DNA of 11,606 nt from Dysgonamonadaceae bacterium (GCA_031256015.1 JAIRRK010000073.1:1-11606); one strand, 5' to 3'. Positions 1 through 6,952 are shown, numbered from the stretch's first letter. Translations and numbers: made by a program. The notes: a model not told the origin generated them from the sequence alone.

Positions 1-1295
1 AATTAAACATTACGAAGTATCGGCTGTTGCCGGTGATTTTCTGTCTGCTGTTAACCGGCTATTCCCGCGCACAGGTAACGATAGGTGCGAACATCGACCC
101 GAACGAAGGTTCGTTGCTCGACCTGAAAACAAGCGATGAAAGTGTCAATTCCACCAAGGGGATGATGTTGCCTCGCGTGCAGCTGACCGATTTTAACAAG
201 CTTTACCCGATGCTTAACGACGACTACGACCCGGCTGAAAATGCCAAGCATGTCGGGCTGACGGTGTACCCCATAGATGTGCATGGATGCAACGCATGGC
301 TTCCGGGAGGGATTTATGTATGGGACGGTGCGAAATGGGAGGGACTCTATCCTGTCGATGACGTAACGAAATATGTTGACATCGAGGTAGACGAAGACGG
401 TGCCGGTCCTTTGGTCGGAAAAACCACCTTGCGCTTTCTGACTTACAACCTCGGTGCCAATCCCGGTCTTACTCCCAAACAGCAGATGGCTTACGATACT
501 CAAGGCGATGCGAGTGACATAACCGTATTCGGGGGCTTGTACCAGTGGGGCCGTAAGGATGCGGAACATTCGTTGCGGTGCGCCATGGCCGGTCATTCCG
601 GCAGTTTCACGCCCGACCAATACGATACCGCTGCCGATGCTGCTGCCGGCGGCCAATTTGTCTATGGCAGCAGTAATGATGATTGGCTTTCGGATCAAAC
701 CGACTATTTGTGGGGCAACGGCGGCGGTTTAGCTACTCAAACCAACACAACTTATAGCGACCCTCAAAATGTCAATAATCCTTGTCCTTCCGGTTATCGC
801 GTACCTACTCAGTATGAATGGGCATTGCTTGGTCATAAGGAGAATGGGCCCGATAACCCATGGTCTGATTACTTTGATGCCTATGGTAGTAATAGTACAT
901 CTTCCGGTTTAGGACTTATTCCCGACGGAAATCCGGGTATAGTGTGGGTACCTGTTTCCGAGGGTACGGCATCGACCTCTTGGAGTGGCGGTAAGACTTG
1001 CGGTTACGCGTTGTACACCTTCGGTGAATGGGACGGTGCCGCTCTCGGTTACAAGACCGGTAACGATCCTCTTATCGATGCCGGTGCTCCTGAGCCGTTA
1101 CTTTTCTTGCCTGCCGGCGGTATCCGGAGCTACAGCGACGGTATCGTGGGCTATACGGGTAGCTACGGCTACTATTGGAGTAGTGTAGTGGATGGTACCT
1201 ACTCGTACTACATGACCTTCGGCAGTAGCAACGTGTACGCGGGCGACAGCTACTACCGTGCGAACGGCCAGAGTGTTAGGTGTATTGCGGAGTGA
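1..1295 (+). CDS. Secreted FISUMP-domain (C-type-lectin-like) surface protein, 5' partial; candidate DGR target
   Basis: The protein is predicted to be exported and displayed outside the cell or on the envelope. The reading frame is open to the left edge, and the first in-frame start-like codon is a TTG at 27 inside the signal peptide. The true start is therefore probably just upstream of the window. The visible N-terminus is basic, then hydrophobic (about 18-62), ending in a likely cleavage site before QVTIGA. The next part (VTIGANIDPNEGSLLDLK, GLTVYP, GIYVWDGAKWEGL) is a common N-terminal module of Bacteroidales surface proteins. The C-terminal half carries FISUMP hallmarks: GGLYQWG, CPSGYRVPTQYEW near 783, FLPAGG, YYWSS and a terminal SVRC. 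The last ~60 codons have the codon pattern of a DGR variable region. GC content is clearly higher than in the neighbours. FISUMP assignment is confident; the ligand is unknown and DGR targeting is inferred. Confidence 0.85.
   Translation, partial: LNITKYRLLPVIFCLLLTGYSRAQVTIGANIDPNEGSLLDLKTSDESVNSTKGMMLPRVQLTDFNKLYPMLNDDYDPAENAKHVGLTVYPIDVHGCNAWLPGGIYVWDGAKWEGLYPVDDVTKYVDIEVDEDGAGPLVGKTTLRFLTYNLGANPGLTPKQQMAYDTQGDASDITVFGGLYQWGRKDAEHSLRCAMAGHSGSFTPDQYDTAADAAAGGQFVYGSSNDDWLSDQTDYLWGNGGGLATQTNTTYSDPQNVNNPCPSGYRVPTQYEWALLGHKENGPDNPWSDYFDAYGSNSTSSGLGLIPDGNPGIVWVPVSEGTASTSWSGGKTCGYALYTFGEWDGAALGYKTGNDPLIDAGAPEPLLFLPAGGIRSYSDGIVGYTGSYGYYWSSVVDGTYSYYMTFGSSNVYAGDSYYRANGQSVRCIAE
1122..1292 (+). other. 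Candidate DGR variable region (VR) with 3' invariant segment
   Basis: From 1122 to 1268, 28 of 49 codons end in C: TAC x9, AGC x5, GGC x5, and GAC, ATC, ACC, AAC x2 each, plus TTC x1. These are products expected if AAC codons of a template were changed at their adenines. Codons between them (CGG, TGG, AGT, GTG, GCG, CGT) look fixed. The final codons, 1269-1292 (CAG AGT GTT AGG TGT ATT GCG GAG), contain no AAC and would correspond to the initiation-of-mutagenic-homing end. The encoded fold, a C-terminal C-type-lectin-like domain ending in YYWSS...SVRC, is the usual DGR target fold. No reverse transcriptase or template repeat is present here, so any such retroelement would act in trans. Confidence 0.5.
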
Positions 1296-1329
1296 GTGAA
1301 GAACTAAGAGTGAAGAGTTAAGAACTAAG
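1295..1329 (+). repeat. Short interleaved direct repeats after the surface-protein stop
   Basis: AGTGAAGA occurs at 1295-1302 and 1309-1316, and AAGAACTAAG at 1299-1308 and 1320-1329. The spacing is regular and the units interleave, giving a purine-rich tract between the stop codon and the terminator hairpin. Function is unknown. Confidence 0.5.
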
Positions 1330-1357
1330 GGATGCGGGTAACTGCATCTCTTTTTTT
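1329..1357 (+). terminator. Rho-independent terminator of the FISUMP gene
   Basis: A 7-bp stem (GGGATGC with GCATCTC, one G-T pair) closes an 8-nt loop at 1336-1343 and is followed at once by seven T residues (1351-1357). It lies 33 nt past the stop codon. On the other strand no T tract follows the hairpin, so it mainly serves the plus-strand gene. Confidence 0.8.
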
Positions 1358-1372
1358 GCTTTGCGCCGTTGC

Positions 1373-2950
1373 TTAAAACTCGGAACTGAAATGAAACCGG
1401 ATATCCGGAAAATCCTGTTGAGCCATCTGTAATACATAGTTCGAATCGGCAAGAAAAACATCTCTATCTTGTTTGTCTTTTGCAATGTATTGATATTTTC
1501 GTTTTTTAAAATTATCCAGAGCTTCCGGCGAATCACTTTCAATCCAGCAGGCTTTATATAAACCGATTGGCTCCCATTTACATTGTGCTCCGTATTCGTG
1601 CAATAAACGATACTGAATAACTTCAAATTGAAGCTGCCCGACGGTTCCGATAATTTTCCTGCCGTTGTATTGATTGATGAATAACTGAGCAACGCCTTCG
1701 TCCATTAATTGGTCGATGCCTTTGTTCAATTGTTTGGCTTTCATCGGGTCGGCATTCTCGATGTATTTGAACATTTCGGGAGAAAAACTCGGAAGTCCTT
1801 TGAAATGCAATTCTTCTCCGGAGGTTAACGTATCGCCGATTTTGAAATTTCCGGTATCCGGTAAACCTACAATATCTCCGGCAAAAGCTTCATCAACCGT
1901 TTCCTTTTTCTGAGCCATAAATGCCGTTGTGGAAGAGAATTTCATCATCTTATTGAAACGAACGTGTTTATAATTCGTGTTTCGCTCGAATTTGCCGGAA
2001 CATATCTTCAGGAAAGCGATGCAACTTCTGTGATTGGGATCCATGTTGGCGTGAATCTTAAAAATAAAACCGGCAAAAGCGTCTTCGGGATTGACTTCCC
2101 GCTCTTCCGCCGTTACCGGCCGGGGCGAAGGCGCGATATGTACAAAACAGTCAAGCAGTTCTTTCACTCCGAAATTGTTCAGAGCGGAACCGAAAAAAAC
2201 AGGAGCCGCATCCCCTTTCAGATAAGTATTTACATCAAATTCGGGATAAACTCCTTCAATCAATTCCAGGTCGGCTCGCAATTGTCCGGCCAAATCGGTT
2301 CCGATATATTTTTCCAATTCCGGATTGCTTACATCCTTAAACGCTATCGATTCGGTTATTTTCTGCTTGCTTGGCGTATATAAGTCTAATTTTTTTTCAT
2401 AAATATTATATACTCCTTTGAATTTGACACCCCTGTCGATGGGCCAACTCAAAGGGCGCACACTGATTTGCAGTTCCTGTTCCAATTCATCCAGCAAATC
2501 GAAAGGGTCTTTCCCTTCGCGGTCCATTTTATTGACAAAAATCATCACCGGCGTTTTCCTCATTCGACAAACTTCCATCAATTTGCGTGTTTGAGCTTCC
2601 ACGCCTTTGGCGGTATCGACAACAATAATGACGCTATCGACGGCCGTTAATGTTCTGTAAGTATCTTCCGCAAAATCGCGGTGACCGGGAGTGTCCAGAA
2701 TATTGATTTTGTATCCGTCGTACTCGAATCCCATCACGGAAGTGGCAACGGAAATTCCCCGTTGTTTTTCGATTTCCATCCAATCGGAAGTTGCCGTCTT
2801 CTTTATTTTATTCGATTTTACGGCTCCCGCAACATGGATGGCACCACCGAAAAGCAACAGTTTTTCGGTGAGGGTTGTTTTTCCCGCATCCGGATGGCTG
2901 ACAATGGCAAAAGTTCTCCTTCTCCGTATTTCGTCGGTTAATTCGCTCAT
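1373..2950 (-). CDS. prfC: Peptide chain release factor 3 (RF3), translational GTPase
   Basis: RF3 is a cytoplasmic GTPase that recycles RF1/RF2 from the ribosome after peptide release. The 525-residue length is normal for the family. The G domain shows the P-loop SHPDAGKTT (about residues 18-26), the switch I region around [10 protein letters not shown] (64-73), DTPGH (86-90) and NKMD (140-143). The segment [13 protein letters not shown] is characteristic of RF3 and separates it from EF-G and TypA. The C-terminal part includes the RF3-type [13 protein letters not shown] segment. The gene lies 6 nt downstream of rfbD and is probably co-transcribed with it. The ATG at 2950 gives the canonical [21 protein letters not shown] start. 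The bases before it are A-rich, with no clear Shine-Dalgarno, as is common in Bacteroidota. Confidence 0.97.
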   Translation of the reverse strand: MSELTDEIRRRRTFAIVSHPDAGKTTLTEKLLLFGGAIHVAGAVKSNKIKKTATSDWMEIEKQRGISVATSVMGFEYDGYKINILDTPGHRDFAEDTYRTLTAVDSVIIVVDTAKGVEAQTRKLMEVCRMRKTPVMIFVNKMDREGKDPFDLLDELEQELQISVRPLSWPIDRGVKFKGVYNIYEKKLDLYTPSKQKITESIAFKDVSNPELEKYIGTDLAGQLRADLELIEGVYPEFDVNTYLKGDAAPVFFGSALNNFGVKELLDCFVHIAPSPRPVTAEEREVNPEDAFAGFIFKIHANMDPNHRSCIAFLKICSGKFERNTNYKHVRFNKMMKFSSTTAFMAQKKETVDEAFAGDIVGLPDTGNFKIGDTLTSGEELHFKGLPSFSPEMFKYIENADPMKAKQLNKGIDQLMDEGVAQLFINQYNGRKIIGTVGQLQFEVIQYRLLHEYGAQCKWEPIGLYKACWIESDSPEALDNFKKRKYQYIAKDKQDRDVFLADSNYVLQMAQQDFPDIRFHFSSEF

Positions 2951-2956
2951 ATTTTT

Positions 2957-3841
2957 TTAATTTGTTTTTATCGATTTATCGATACATTTCTTTAGACTAT
3001 CTTCCCAATTTGCAATATCGATACGAAAGGTTTGCTTTATTTTTGTTTTATCCAGAACGCTGTACATCGGTCGGGAGGCTTTTGTCGGATATTGTGCCGT
3101 TGCAATGGGATTTATTCGGCAATTTATTCCGGTTAAACGGAAGATTTCCTTTGCGAAACCATACCAAGTTGTTTCTCCTTCATTGCTGTAATGATAAATT
3201 CCGGCCGGGAATGTTTTGTTTTCTTCGGCATGAACGATTATATCCAGAATCGCTTTTGCCAAATCGGCAGCACAAGTCGGAGTTCCTTTTTGGTCAGCAA
3301 CAACATTCAATTCGGTTTTTTCGTTTCCCAGACGAATCATGGTTCTAACGAAATTATTTCCGAAGGAAGAATACAGCCAAGCCGTGCGAATAACAATACT
3401 TTCGGGATGGATGGAAAACAATATTTCTTCTCCCTCTTTTTTACTCTTGCCGTAAACGGATGGAGGATTTGTTTGGTCGGTCTCTTTGTAAGGAATCGTA
3501 TTCGTTCCGTCGAACACATAATCCGTCGAGATATGAATGATTTTAGCCTTTCCGCGAGCTGCTTCGGCCAAATAAGCCACCGCGTCTTTATTGATTTCAT
3601 AACAGCGTTCCGGTTCATCTTCCGCTTTATCTACCGCCGTATATGCGGCACAATTAACGATATAGTCGATTCGATTCTTTGCGACGAACGCTTTTGTTTT
3701 TGTTTGGTCGGTCAGATCCAAAACATCGACATCTGCGGGGAAGAACTCAAACCCGGGATAATGGTCAAATAGCAATTGCAGTTCATTTCCCAATTGTCCG
3801 TTTGCACCTGCAACCAAGATATTTTTTCTAACGACAGTCAT
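2957..3841 (-). CDS. rfbD: dTDP-4-dehydrorhamnose reductase
   Basis: RmlD/RfbD catalyses the last step of dTDP-L-rhamnose synthesis, the NAD(P)H-dependent reduction of dTDP-4-keto-L-rhamnose, supplying rhamnose for surface polysaccharide. Numbered from the ATG at 3841 (294 aa), the Rossmann motif GANGQLG is at 12-18, the conserved NCAAYTAVDKAE at about 63-74, STDYVFDG at 105-112, and the catalytic Tyr130-x3-Lys134 in VYGKSK. The frame extends back to a TTG at 3847, but the ATG at 3841 places the methionine directly before the beta strand leading into the glycine-rich loop and is preferred. The other rml genes (A, B, C) are not in this window. It is followed after 6 nt by prfC and preceded by a minus-strand -7 box about 85 nt upstream. 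Confidence 0.95.
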   Translation of the reverse strand: MTVVRKNILVAGANGQLGNELQLLFDHYPGFEFFPADVDVLDLTDQTKTKAFVAKNRIDYIVNCAAYTAVDKAEDEPERCYEINKDAVAYLAEAARGKAKIIHISTDYVFDGTNTIPYKETDQTNPPSVYGKSKKEGEEILFSIHPESIVIRTAWLYSSFGNNFVRTMIRLGNEKTELNVVADQKGTPTCAADLAKAILDIIVHAEENKTFPAGIYHYSNEGETTWYGFAKEIFRLTGINCRINPIATAQYPTKASRPMYSVLDKTKIKQTFRIDIANWEDSLKKCIDKSIKTN

Positions 3842-3915
3842 AAACAATTAATTATATTTAACAGCAAGGCCATCAATATTCAGTTGAAACAGCCGAAATA
3901 GCGTGAAGAATTTTC

Positions 3916-3923
3916 TATTTTTG
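3916..3923 (+). promoter_or_regulatory. Bacteroides-type -7 box for the MBL-fold hydrolase gene
   Basis: TATTTTTG matches TAnnTTTG exactly. Transcription would start near 3929, leaving a leader of about 13 nt before the ATG at 3942. No convincing -33 TTTG is seen at the expected distance. The box lies between the upstream in-frame GTG (3903) and the ATG, supporting the ATG as the real start. Confidence 0.55.
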
Positions 3924-3925
3924 CG

Positions 3926-3933
3926 CAAAAGTA
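3926..3933 (-). promoter_or_regulatory. Opposed -7 box for the rfbD-prfC operon
   Basis: CAAAAGTA on the plus strand reads TACTTTTG on the minus strand, an exact TAnnTTTG match. It sits 2 nt from the plus-strand box, so the two form a near-symmetric 18-bp element whose core TTTTGCGCAAAA (3919-3930) is a perfect palindrome. The predicted rfbD leader would be about 80 nt. No good -33 element was found. Confidence 0.45.
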
Positions 3934-3941
3934 CAAAAAAT

Positions 3942-4724
3942 ATGTGGCAATATCGAATATTGGAAACAGGCTTTTTCCATGCTGACGGAGGAGCTATGTT
4001 TGGTGCAGTCCCCAAACGGGCATGGAAGCGAAAATATCCTTCCGGTGATGATAATTGCTGCATTTTGGCGATGAATTGCGTTTTACTTTGGAGCAATGAA
4101 AAAGTGATTCTTTTCGATACCGGAGTCGGGACAAAAGACTTGGGCAAGTGGGCGTATTATCGGTTTCATGATACGAAAGACATTGTCGACTTGGTAAAAG
4201 GTCAGGGATTTCATCCTGATGACATTACGGATGTTATTCTCTCGCATCTTCATTTCGACCACTGCGGAGGATGCACATACAGAGATAAAAACAATCAGTT
4301 GCAAATTACGTTTCCGAATGCAAAGCATTATGTCGGGGAAGCGCAATGGGATAATTATTTAAACCCGAATTTATTGGAGAAACATTCTTTCGGAAAAGAC
4401 GATATGATGCCCGTGAAGCAAGCCGATTTATTAACGCTTATCGACGAAGATATTGAATTGTATCCGAATTTATTTCTTTCCATTTACCCCGGCCACACAA
4501 TCGGCCAAATTCTTCTTTCTTTTCTCTCGGAGGAAGGATGGATTGTCTGTCCAAGCGATATTATTCCGACAAAAGCCCATCTGCCCGACGATTGGATTTC
4601 TGCTTACGATGTTCAGCCTTTGGAATCGTTAAATGCAAAAATATCCTTGAAAGAAAAAATAAAAAACACGTCGGCAAGCTTTATTTTCTACCACGATGCT
4701 TACAAAAAAGTTTCAAAAAGATAG
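3942..4724 (+). CDS. MBL-fold metallo-hydrolase (lactonase-like)
   Basis: This is a 260-residue soluble metallo-beta-lactamase-fold hydrolase with all expected zinc ligands: His102, His104, Asp106 and His107 in SHLHFDHCGG, His185 in YPGHTIGQ, Asp206 in PSD and His251 in FYHDAY. The HxHxDH pattern followed by GG and the layout after it resemble the subgroup that includes N-acyl-homoserine lactonases and related hydrolases. The true substrate cannot be inferred from this. There is no signal peptide, so it is probably cytoplasmic. The frame could extend to a GTG at 3903, but the likely promoter lies between GTG and ATG, and MWQYRILETGFF is a natural N-terminus. The gene is monocistronic, divergent from rfbD and convergent with the LpxH-type gene. 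Confidence 0.88.
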   Translation: MWQYRILETGFFHADGGAMFGAVPKRAWKRKYPSGDDNCCILAMNCVLLWSNEKVILFDTGVGTKDLGKWAYYRFHDTKDIVDLVKGQGFHPDDITDVILSHLHFDHCGGCTYRDKNNQLQITFPNAKHYVGEAQWDNYLNPNLLEKHSFGKDDMMPVKQADLLTLIDEDIELYPNLFLSIYPGHTIGQILLSFLSEEGWIVCPSDIIPTKAHLPDDWISAYDVQPLESLNAKISLKEKIKNTSASFIFYHDAYKKVSKR

Positions 4725-4776
4725 AATCTTAAAACAAAATCCGGTTTTCTTTTTGTCTTTACCAAGTCAATTCGGT

Positions 4777-5526
4777 TCAATATTGTTCAAGAAGTAAGTT
4801 TTTTCCGTCGAAGACCGCATACGAAAAGTAAGTCATCCAATCACCGATAATCATCATCCGGTTTTTTTTACTGAGCATTAAATCAAGCAGTATATGCCGA
4901 TGTCCAAAGATAAGATAATCGATATCGGGATGTTCTTTAATTATTTGTTTGGAAAAAAGAACCAAATGTTCTTTATCTTCGCCAAGATACGAAATAGGAT
5001 TTTTGATTTTTTGCTTGCGATTGTGTTTGGCCCACCAACTTCCGAATTGCAGTCCCCAAGCCGAAGGAATAAATCGAGCAAAAAGAAACTGACAAAATGG
5101 ATTATGAAAAATCGAACGTAATAATTTAAATGATTGCGAATCATCTCCTAATCCGTCACCGTGCGATAAGAAGAATTTTTTTCCGTATAATTCGGTAACG
5201 AGAGGTTCCTTATGTACGATGGCTCCTATTTCTTTCGGTAAATAATCAAAAAACCATATATCATGATTTCCGATAAAAAAATGGATTTCAGTTCCATTAT
5301 CGTTCATTTCCGCCAATTTTCCAAGAAAACGGGTAAACCCCTTAGGAACGACTCTTTTATATTCAAACCAAAAATCAAAAACATCGCCCAATAAATAGAG
5401 GGCTTTCGTTTCGTCTTTGATTGAATCGAGCCAACGGACAAATCGTTTCTCCGAGATAAGAGGCTCTTCATAAGTATCTGACCCCAAATGCAAATCCGAT
5501 GCAAAATAAATTTTATCTTTTGCCAT
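4777..5526 (-). CDS. lpxH: UDP-2,3-diacylglucosamine diphosphatase-like metallophosphoesterase (LpxH family)
   Basis: LpxH hydrolyses UDP-2,3-diacylglucosamine to 2,3-diacylglucosamine 1-phosphate (lipid X) in lipid A synthesis, at the inner face of the cytoplasmic membrane. The 249-residue protein has the calcineurin-like signature: D11 and H13 in SDLHLG, D48 in GDVFDFW, N87 in GNHD, H122 in SHGDG, and H209/H211 in FGHRH. The segment FCQFLFARFIPSAWGLQFGSWWA fits the helical cap over the lipid site in LpxH relatives. Bacteroidota proteins of this type are usually annotated as LpxH, although some belong to a broader subfamily, so the exact substrate is a family-level inference. The start ATG lies 2 nt after the stop of the DUF59 gene, indicating co-transcription and probably translational coupling. 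Confidence 0.87.
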   Translation of the reverse strand: MAKDKIYFASDLHLGSDTYEEPLISEKRFVRWLDSIKDETKALYLLGDVFDFWFEYKRVVPKGFTRFLGKLAEMNDNGTEIHFFIGNHDIWFFDYLPKEIGAIVHKEPLVTELYGKKFFLSHGDGLGDDSQSFKLLRSIFHNPFCQFLFARFIPSAWGLQFGSWWAKHNRKQKIKNPISYLGEDKEHLVLFSKQIIKEHPDIDYLIFGHRHILLDLMLSKKNRMMIIGDWMTYFSYAVFDGKNLLLEQY

Positions 5527-5528
5527 AG

Positions 5529-5846
5529 TTACAAAAATCCCAATTCCAATTTAGCCTCTTCACTCATCATATCTTTGTCCCACATCGGTTCGAAAACCAA
5601 TTCGATTTCAACATTTTTTATTTCGGGAATCGACTCCACTTTCATTTTCACGTCTTCAATAATGAAATCAGCCGCAGGACAAGCCGGAGCAGTCAAAGTC
5701 ATGGTTATTTTGACTTTTTTGTCTTCATCGATATCTACTCCGTAAATCAATCCAAGGTCATATATATTCACCGGGATTTCAGGGTCGTAAACTGTTTTCA
5801 GCATTTTTACAATTTCTTCTTCTGTGGCGAGCAAATTATTTTCCAT
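5529..5846 (-). CDS. SufT / MIP18-like (DUF59) Fe-S cluster assembly factor
   Basis: This 105-residue single-domain DUF59 (MIP18 family) protein is predicted to help mature or deliver Fe-S clusters in the cytoplasm, as SufT does. Visible hallmarks are YDPEIPVNIYDLGLIY (about 20-35), the conserved cysteine C56 in TLTAPACP, and the C-terminal EPMWDKDMMSEEAKLELG, close to the usual PxWxxDxMSEEA ending. The frame opens upstream to 5924, but ATG 5846 (MENNLLATEEE) is chosen. The -7 box at 5868-5875 would lie inside a longer ORF, and the extra residues (hydrophobic, FFM at the join) do not resemble the family. No other suf genes are in the window. The gene heads a two-gene unit with the LpxH-type gene. 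Confidence 0.9.
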   Translation of the reverse strand: MENNLLATEEEIVKMLKTVYDPEIPVNIYDLGLIYGVDIDEDKKVKITMTLTAPACPAADFIIEDVKMKVESIPEIKNVEIELVFEPMWDKDMMSEEAKLELGFL

Positions 5847-5867
5847 AAAAAATCGATTTTGAAAATG

Positions 5868-5900
5868 CAAAGTTATAATAAGAAACCGAAAAATCGCAAA
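5868..5900 (-). promoter_or_regulatory. Bacteroides-type promoter of the DUF59-lpxH unit
   Basis: Read on the minus strand, TTTG (5900-5897) is followed after 21 nt by TAACTTTG (5875-5868), an exact TAnnTTTG. This is the standard -33/-7 arrangement. Transcription would start near 5862, about 16 nt before ATG 5846. This is the best-formed promoter in the window. Confidence 0.7.
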
Positions 5901-5953
5901 GCAAACATTGTAATTTGTTTTCACTTTACCTCGTAAAAAGAAAAAAAGCCCCT

Positions 5954-5961
5954 TAAATTTG
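5954..5961 (+). promoter_or_regulatory. Possible -7 box upstream of the 4Fe-4S/CDGSH gene
   Basis: TAAATTTG matches TAnnTTTG but has no TTTG at the usual -33 spacing and would leave a leader of about 145 nt. An alternative is TACCTTTC at 6034-6041 (7 of 8), with TATG 22 nt before it at 6008-6011 and a leader of about 65 nt. I cannot decide between them. The rest of the 5847-6114 gap is A/T tracts with no obvious structure. Confidence 0.3.
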
Positions 5962-6114
5962 TCGAAACAGCGATATTGTAATCGTGTAGAAAAATTTATT
6001 TAATTTTTATGTTAAAAATCGAATCTTTTTTATTACCTTTCCGCAGATTTTTTAATTGCTCGGGAATTAATTTATTCATTAATCAGCTACAGTTTATCTA
6101 AAGAGTAAAAAATA

Positions 6115-6573
6115 ATGGAGATGGAAGAAGACAAAAGAAGGGAAATCGTAAAGGAATATTCCAATAAAGACATAACAATTGTTTGGAAACCGGGAATTTG
6201 TATTCATGCCACATTTTGTTGGCGAGAGCTATTGGAAGTATTTGACCCTGAAAAGCGGCCATGGGTCAACCCGGCAGGTGCTTCCACAGAAAGAATGATT
6301 ATGCAAATAGATCGGTGTCCGAGTAAAGCTTTAACTTATTATTACAACAGTAAAAAAGAGACAGTTATGGAAGAGGAATCAACAAAAAAAGAAGAAATTT
6401 TAGTCGAAATGGCTCCCGACGGCCCTTTGATGGTGACAGGAAATATTCCGGTCAAAGGAAAAGACGGTAAAATCGAATTAAAATATGGAACAACCGCTTT
6501 TTGCAGATGCGGAGGAACGAAAAATCCGCCGTACTGCGATGGGACACACATCGTAAATCACTTTAAAGGATAA
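6115..6573 (+). CDS. Divergent 4Fe-4S ferredoxin-like domain fused to a CDGSH iron-sulfur domain
   Basis: A 152-residue cytoplasmic protein with two predicted Fe-S sites. Residues ~18-80 match the divergent mono-cluster domain of E. coli YjdI (Fer4_19): C29-x-H31-x3-C35, RPWVNP (48-53) and IDRCPSKAL with C68. H31 is conserved in YjdI and could be a fourth ligand. A charged linker (about 80-95) leads to a CDGSH domain: C130-R-C132-x8-C141-D-G-T-H145, the 3Cys-1His 2Fe-2S site of mitoNEET-type proteins, with Thr in place of Ser. The YjdI-like part and the GNAT gene 5 nt downstream reproduce the E. coli yjdI-yjdJ pair. A role in redox or cluster transfer is inference. A second ATG two codons in is possible. 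Confidence 0.92.
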   Translation: MEMEEDKRREIVKEYSNKDITIVWKPGICIHATFCWRELLEVFDPEKRPWVNPAGASTERMIMQIDRCPSKALTYYYNSKKETVMEEESTKKEEILVEMAPDGPLMVTGNIPVKGKDGKIELKYGTTAFCRCGGTKNPPYCDGTHIVNHFKG

Positions 6574-6578
6574 AAATC

Positions 6579-6863
6579 ATGGATGTAATCAGAAAAGATA
6601 ACGGTAAACAAGGTGTGTTTCTTGCCATTGAAGACGGTATTGAATTGGGAGAAATGACTTACGTTTGGGGCGGCGACGATAAAATTATTATCGATCATAC
6701 AGGAGTCAGACCCGAATATGAAGGACAAGGCGTAGGCCAAAGTTTGTTTCATTCTGCGGTTAATTTTGCCCGCGAAGAAAAAATTAAGATTGTTCCGGTT
6801 TGTGCATTTGCAATCGCCATGTTTCGGCGCGCTCCGGAAAATAAAGATGTTTTAGTAAATTAG
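6579..6863 (+). CDS. Small GNAT-family N-acetyltransferase (YjdJ-like)
   Basis: At 94 residues this is a minimal GNAT fold of the YjdJ / GCN5-like type. The acetyl-CoA binding motif A is visible as HTGVRPEYEGQGVGQSLF (about 45-62), with the Q/RxxGxG/A-type segment EGQGVG. It is followed by a helix, a strand with KIVPVCAFA, and FRR near the end, which corresponds to the PLCPFAKHEF region of E. coli YjdJ. The gene starts 5 nt after the 4Fe-4S/CDGSH fusion gene, so the two are surely co-transcribed and probably act together. Its substrate is unknown for the whole subfamily. Transcription ends at the hairpin at 6899-6940. Confidence 0.88.
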   Translation: MDVIRKDNGKQGVFLAIEDGIELGEMTYVWGGDDKIIIDHTGVRPEYEGQGVGQSLFHSAVNFAREEKIKIVPVCAFAIAMFRRAPENKDVLVN

Positions 6864-6898
6864 TTTTAATTTTCGAACTTTCATGAGTCTTTGTTTAT

Positions 6899-6940
6899 TC
6901 CTTGGATTGTGTAAGCGATTTACCGGTCCAAGGATTTTTT
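6899..6940 (+). terminator. Rho-independent terminator after the YjdI/CDGSH-YjdJ operon
   Basis: A perfect 8-bp stem, TCCTTGGA (6899-6906) with TCCAAGGA (6927-6934), extendable by two G-T pairs and one G-C pair, is followed directly by six T residues and an AT-rich tail. It points in the plus direction. It faces the end of the 66-aa minus-strand gene, for which no separate terminator was seen. Confidence 0.85.
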
Positions 6941-6952
6941 ATTTGGAAGAAA

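Noticed and set aside
51..698. Long minus-strand open frame (215 codons) antisense to the FISUMP gene
   Set aside because: Its product has no recognisable domain and it overlaps a well-supported gene; the open frame is explained by GC-rich codon structure on the other strand.
1116..1295. Treating the tandem-looking Tyr/Ser/Gly-rich C-terminus as a simple low-complexity repeat
   Set aside because: Codon units are not periodic; the pattern is of NNC codons among fixed codons, better explained by a lectin-like domain or DGR variable region.
3903..3941. GTG start giving 13 extra residues to the MBL-fold hydrolase
   Set aside because: An exact -7 box (3916-3923) lies between GTG and the ATG at 3942, and the extra residues do not resemble a signal peptide.
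4732..4756. Weak A/T hairpin (AAAA-TCCGG-TTTT) followed by T residues between the convergent MBL-fold and LpxH-type genes
   Set aside because: Only four A-T pairs plus one possible G-T pair; too weak to call a terminator, although some termination signal is expected here.
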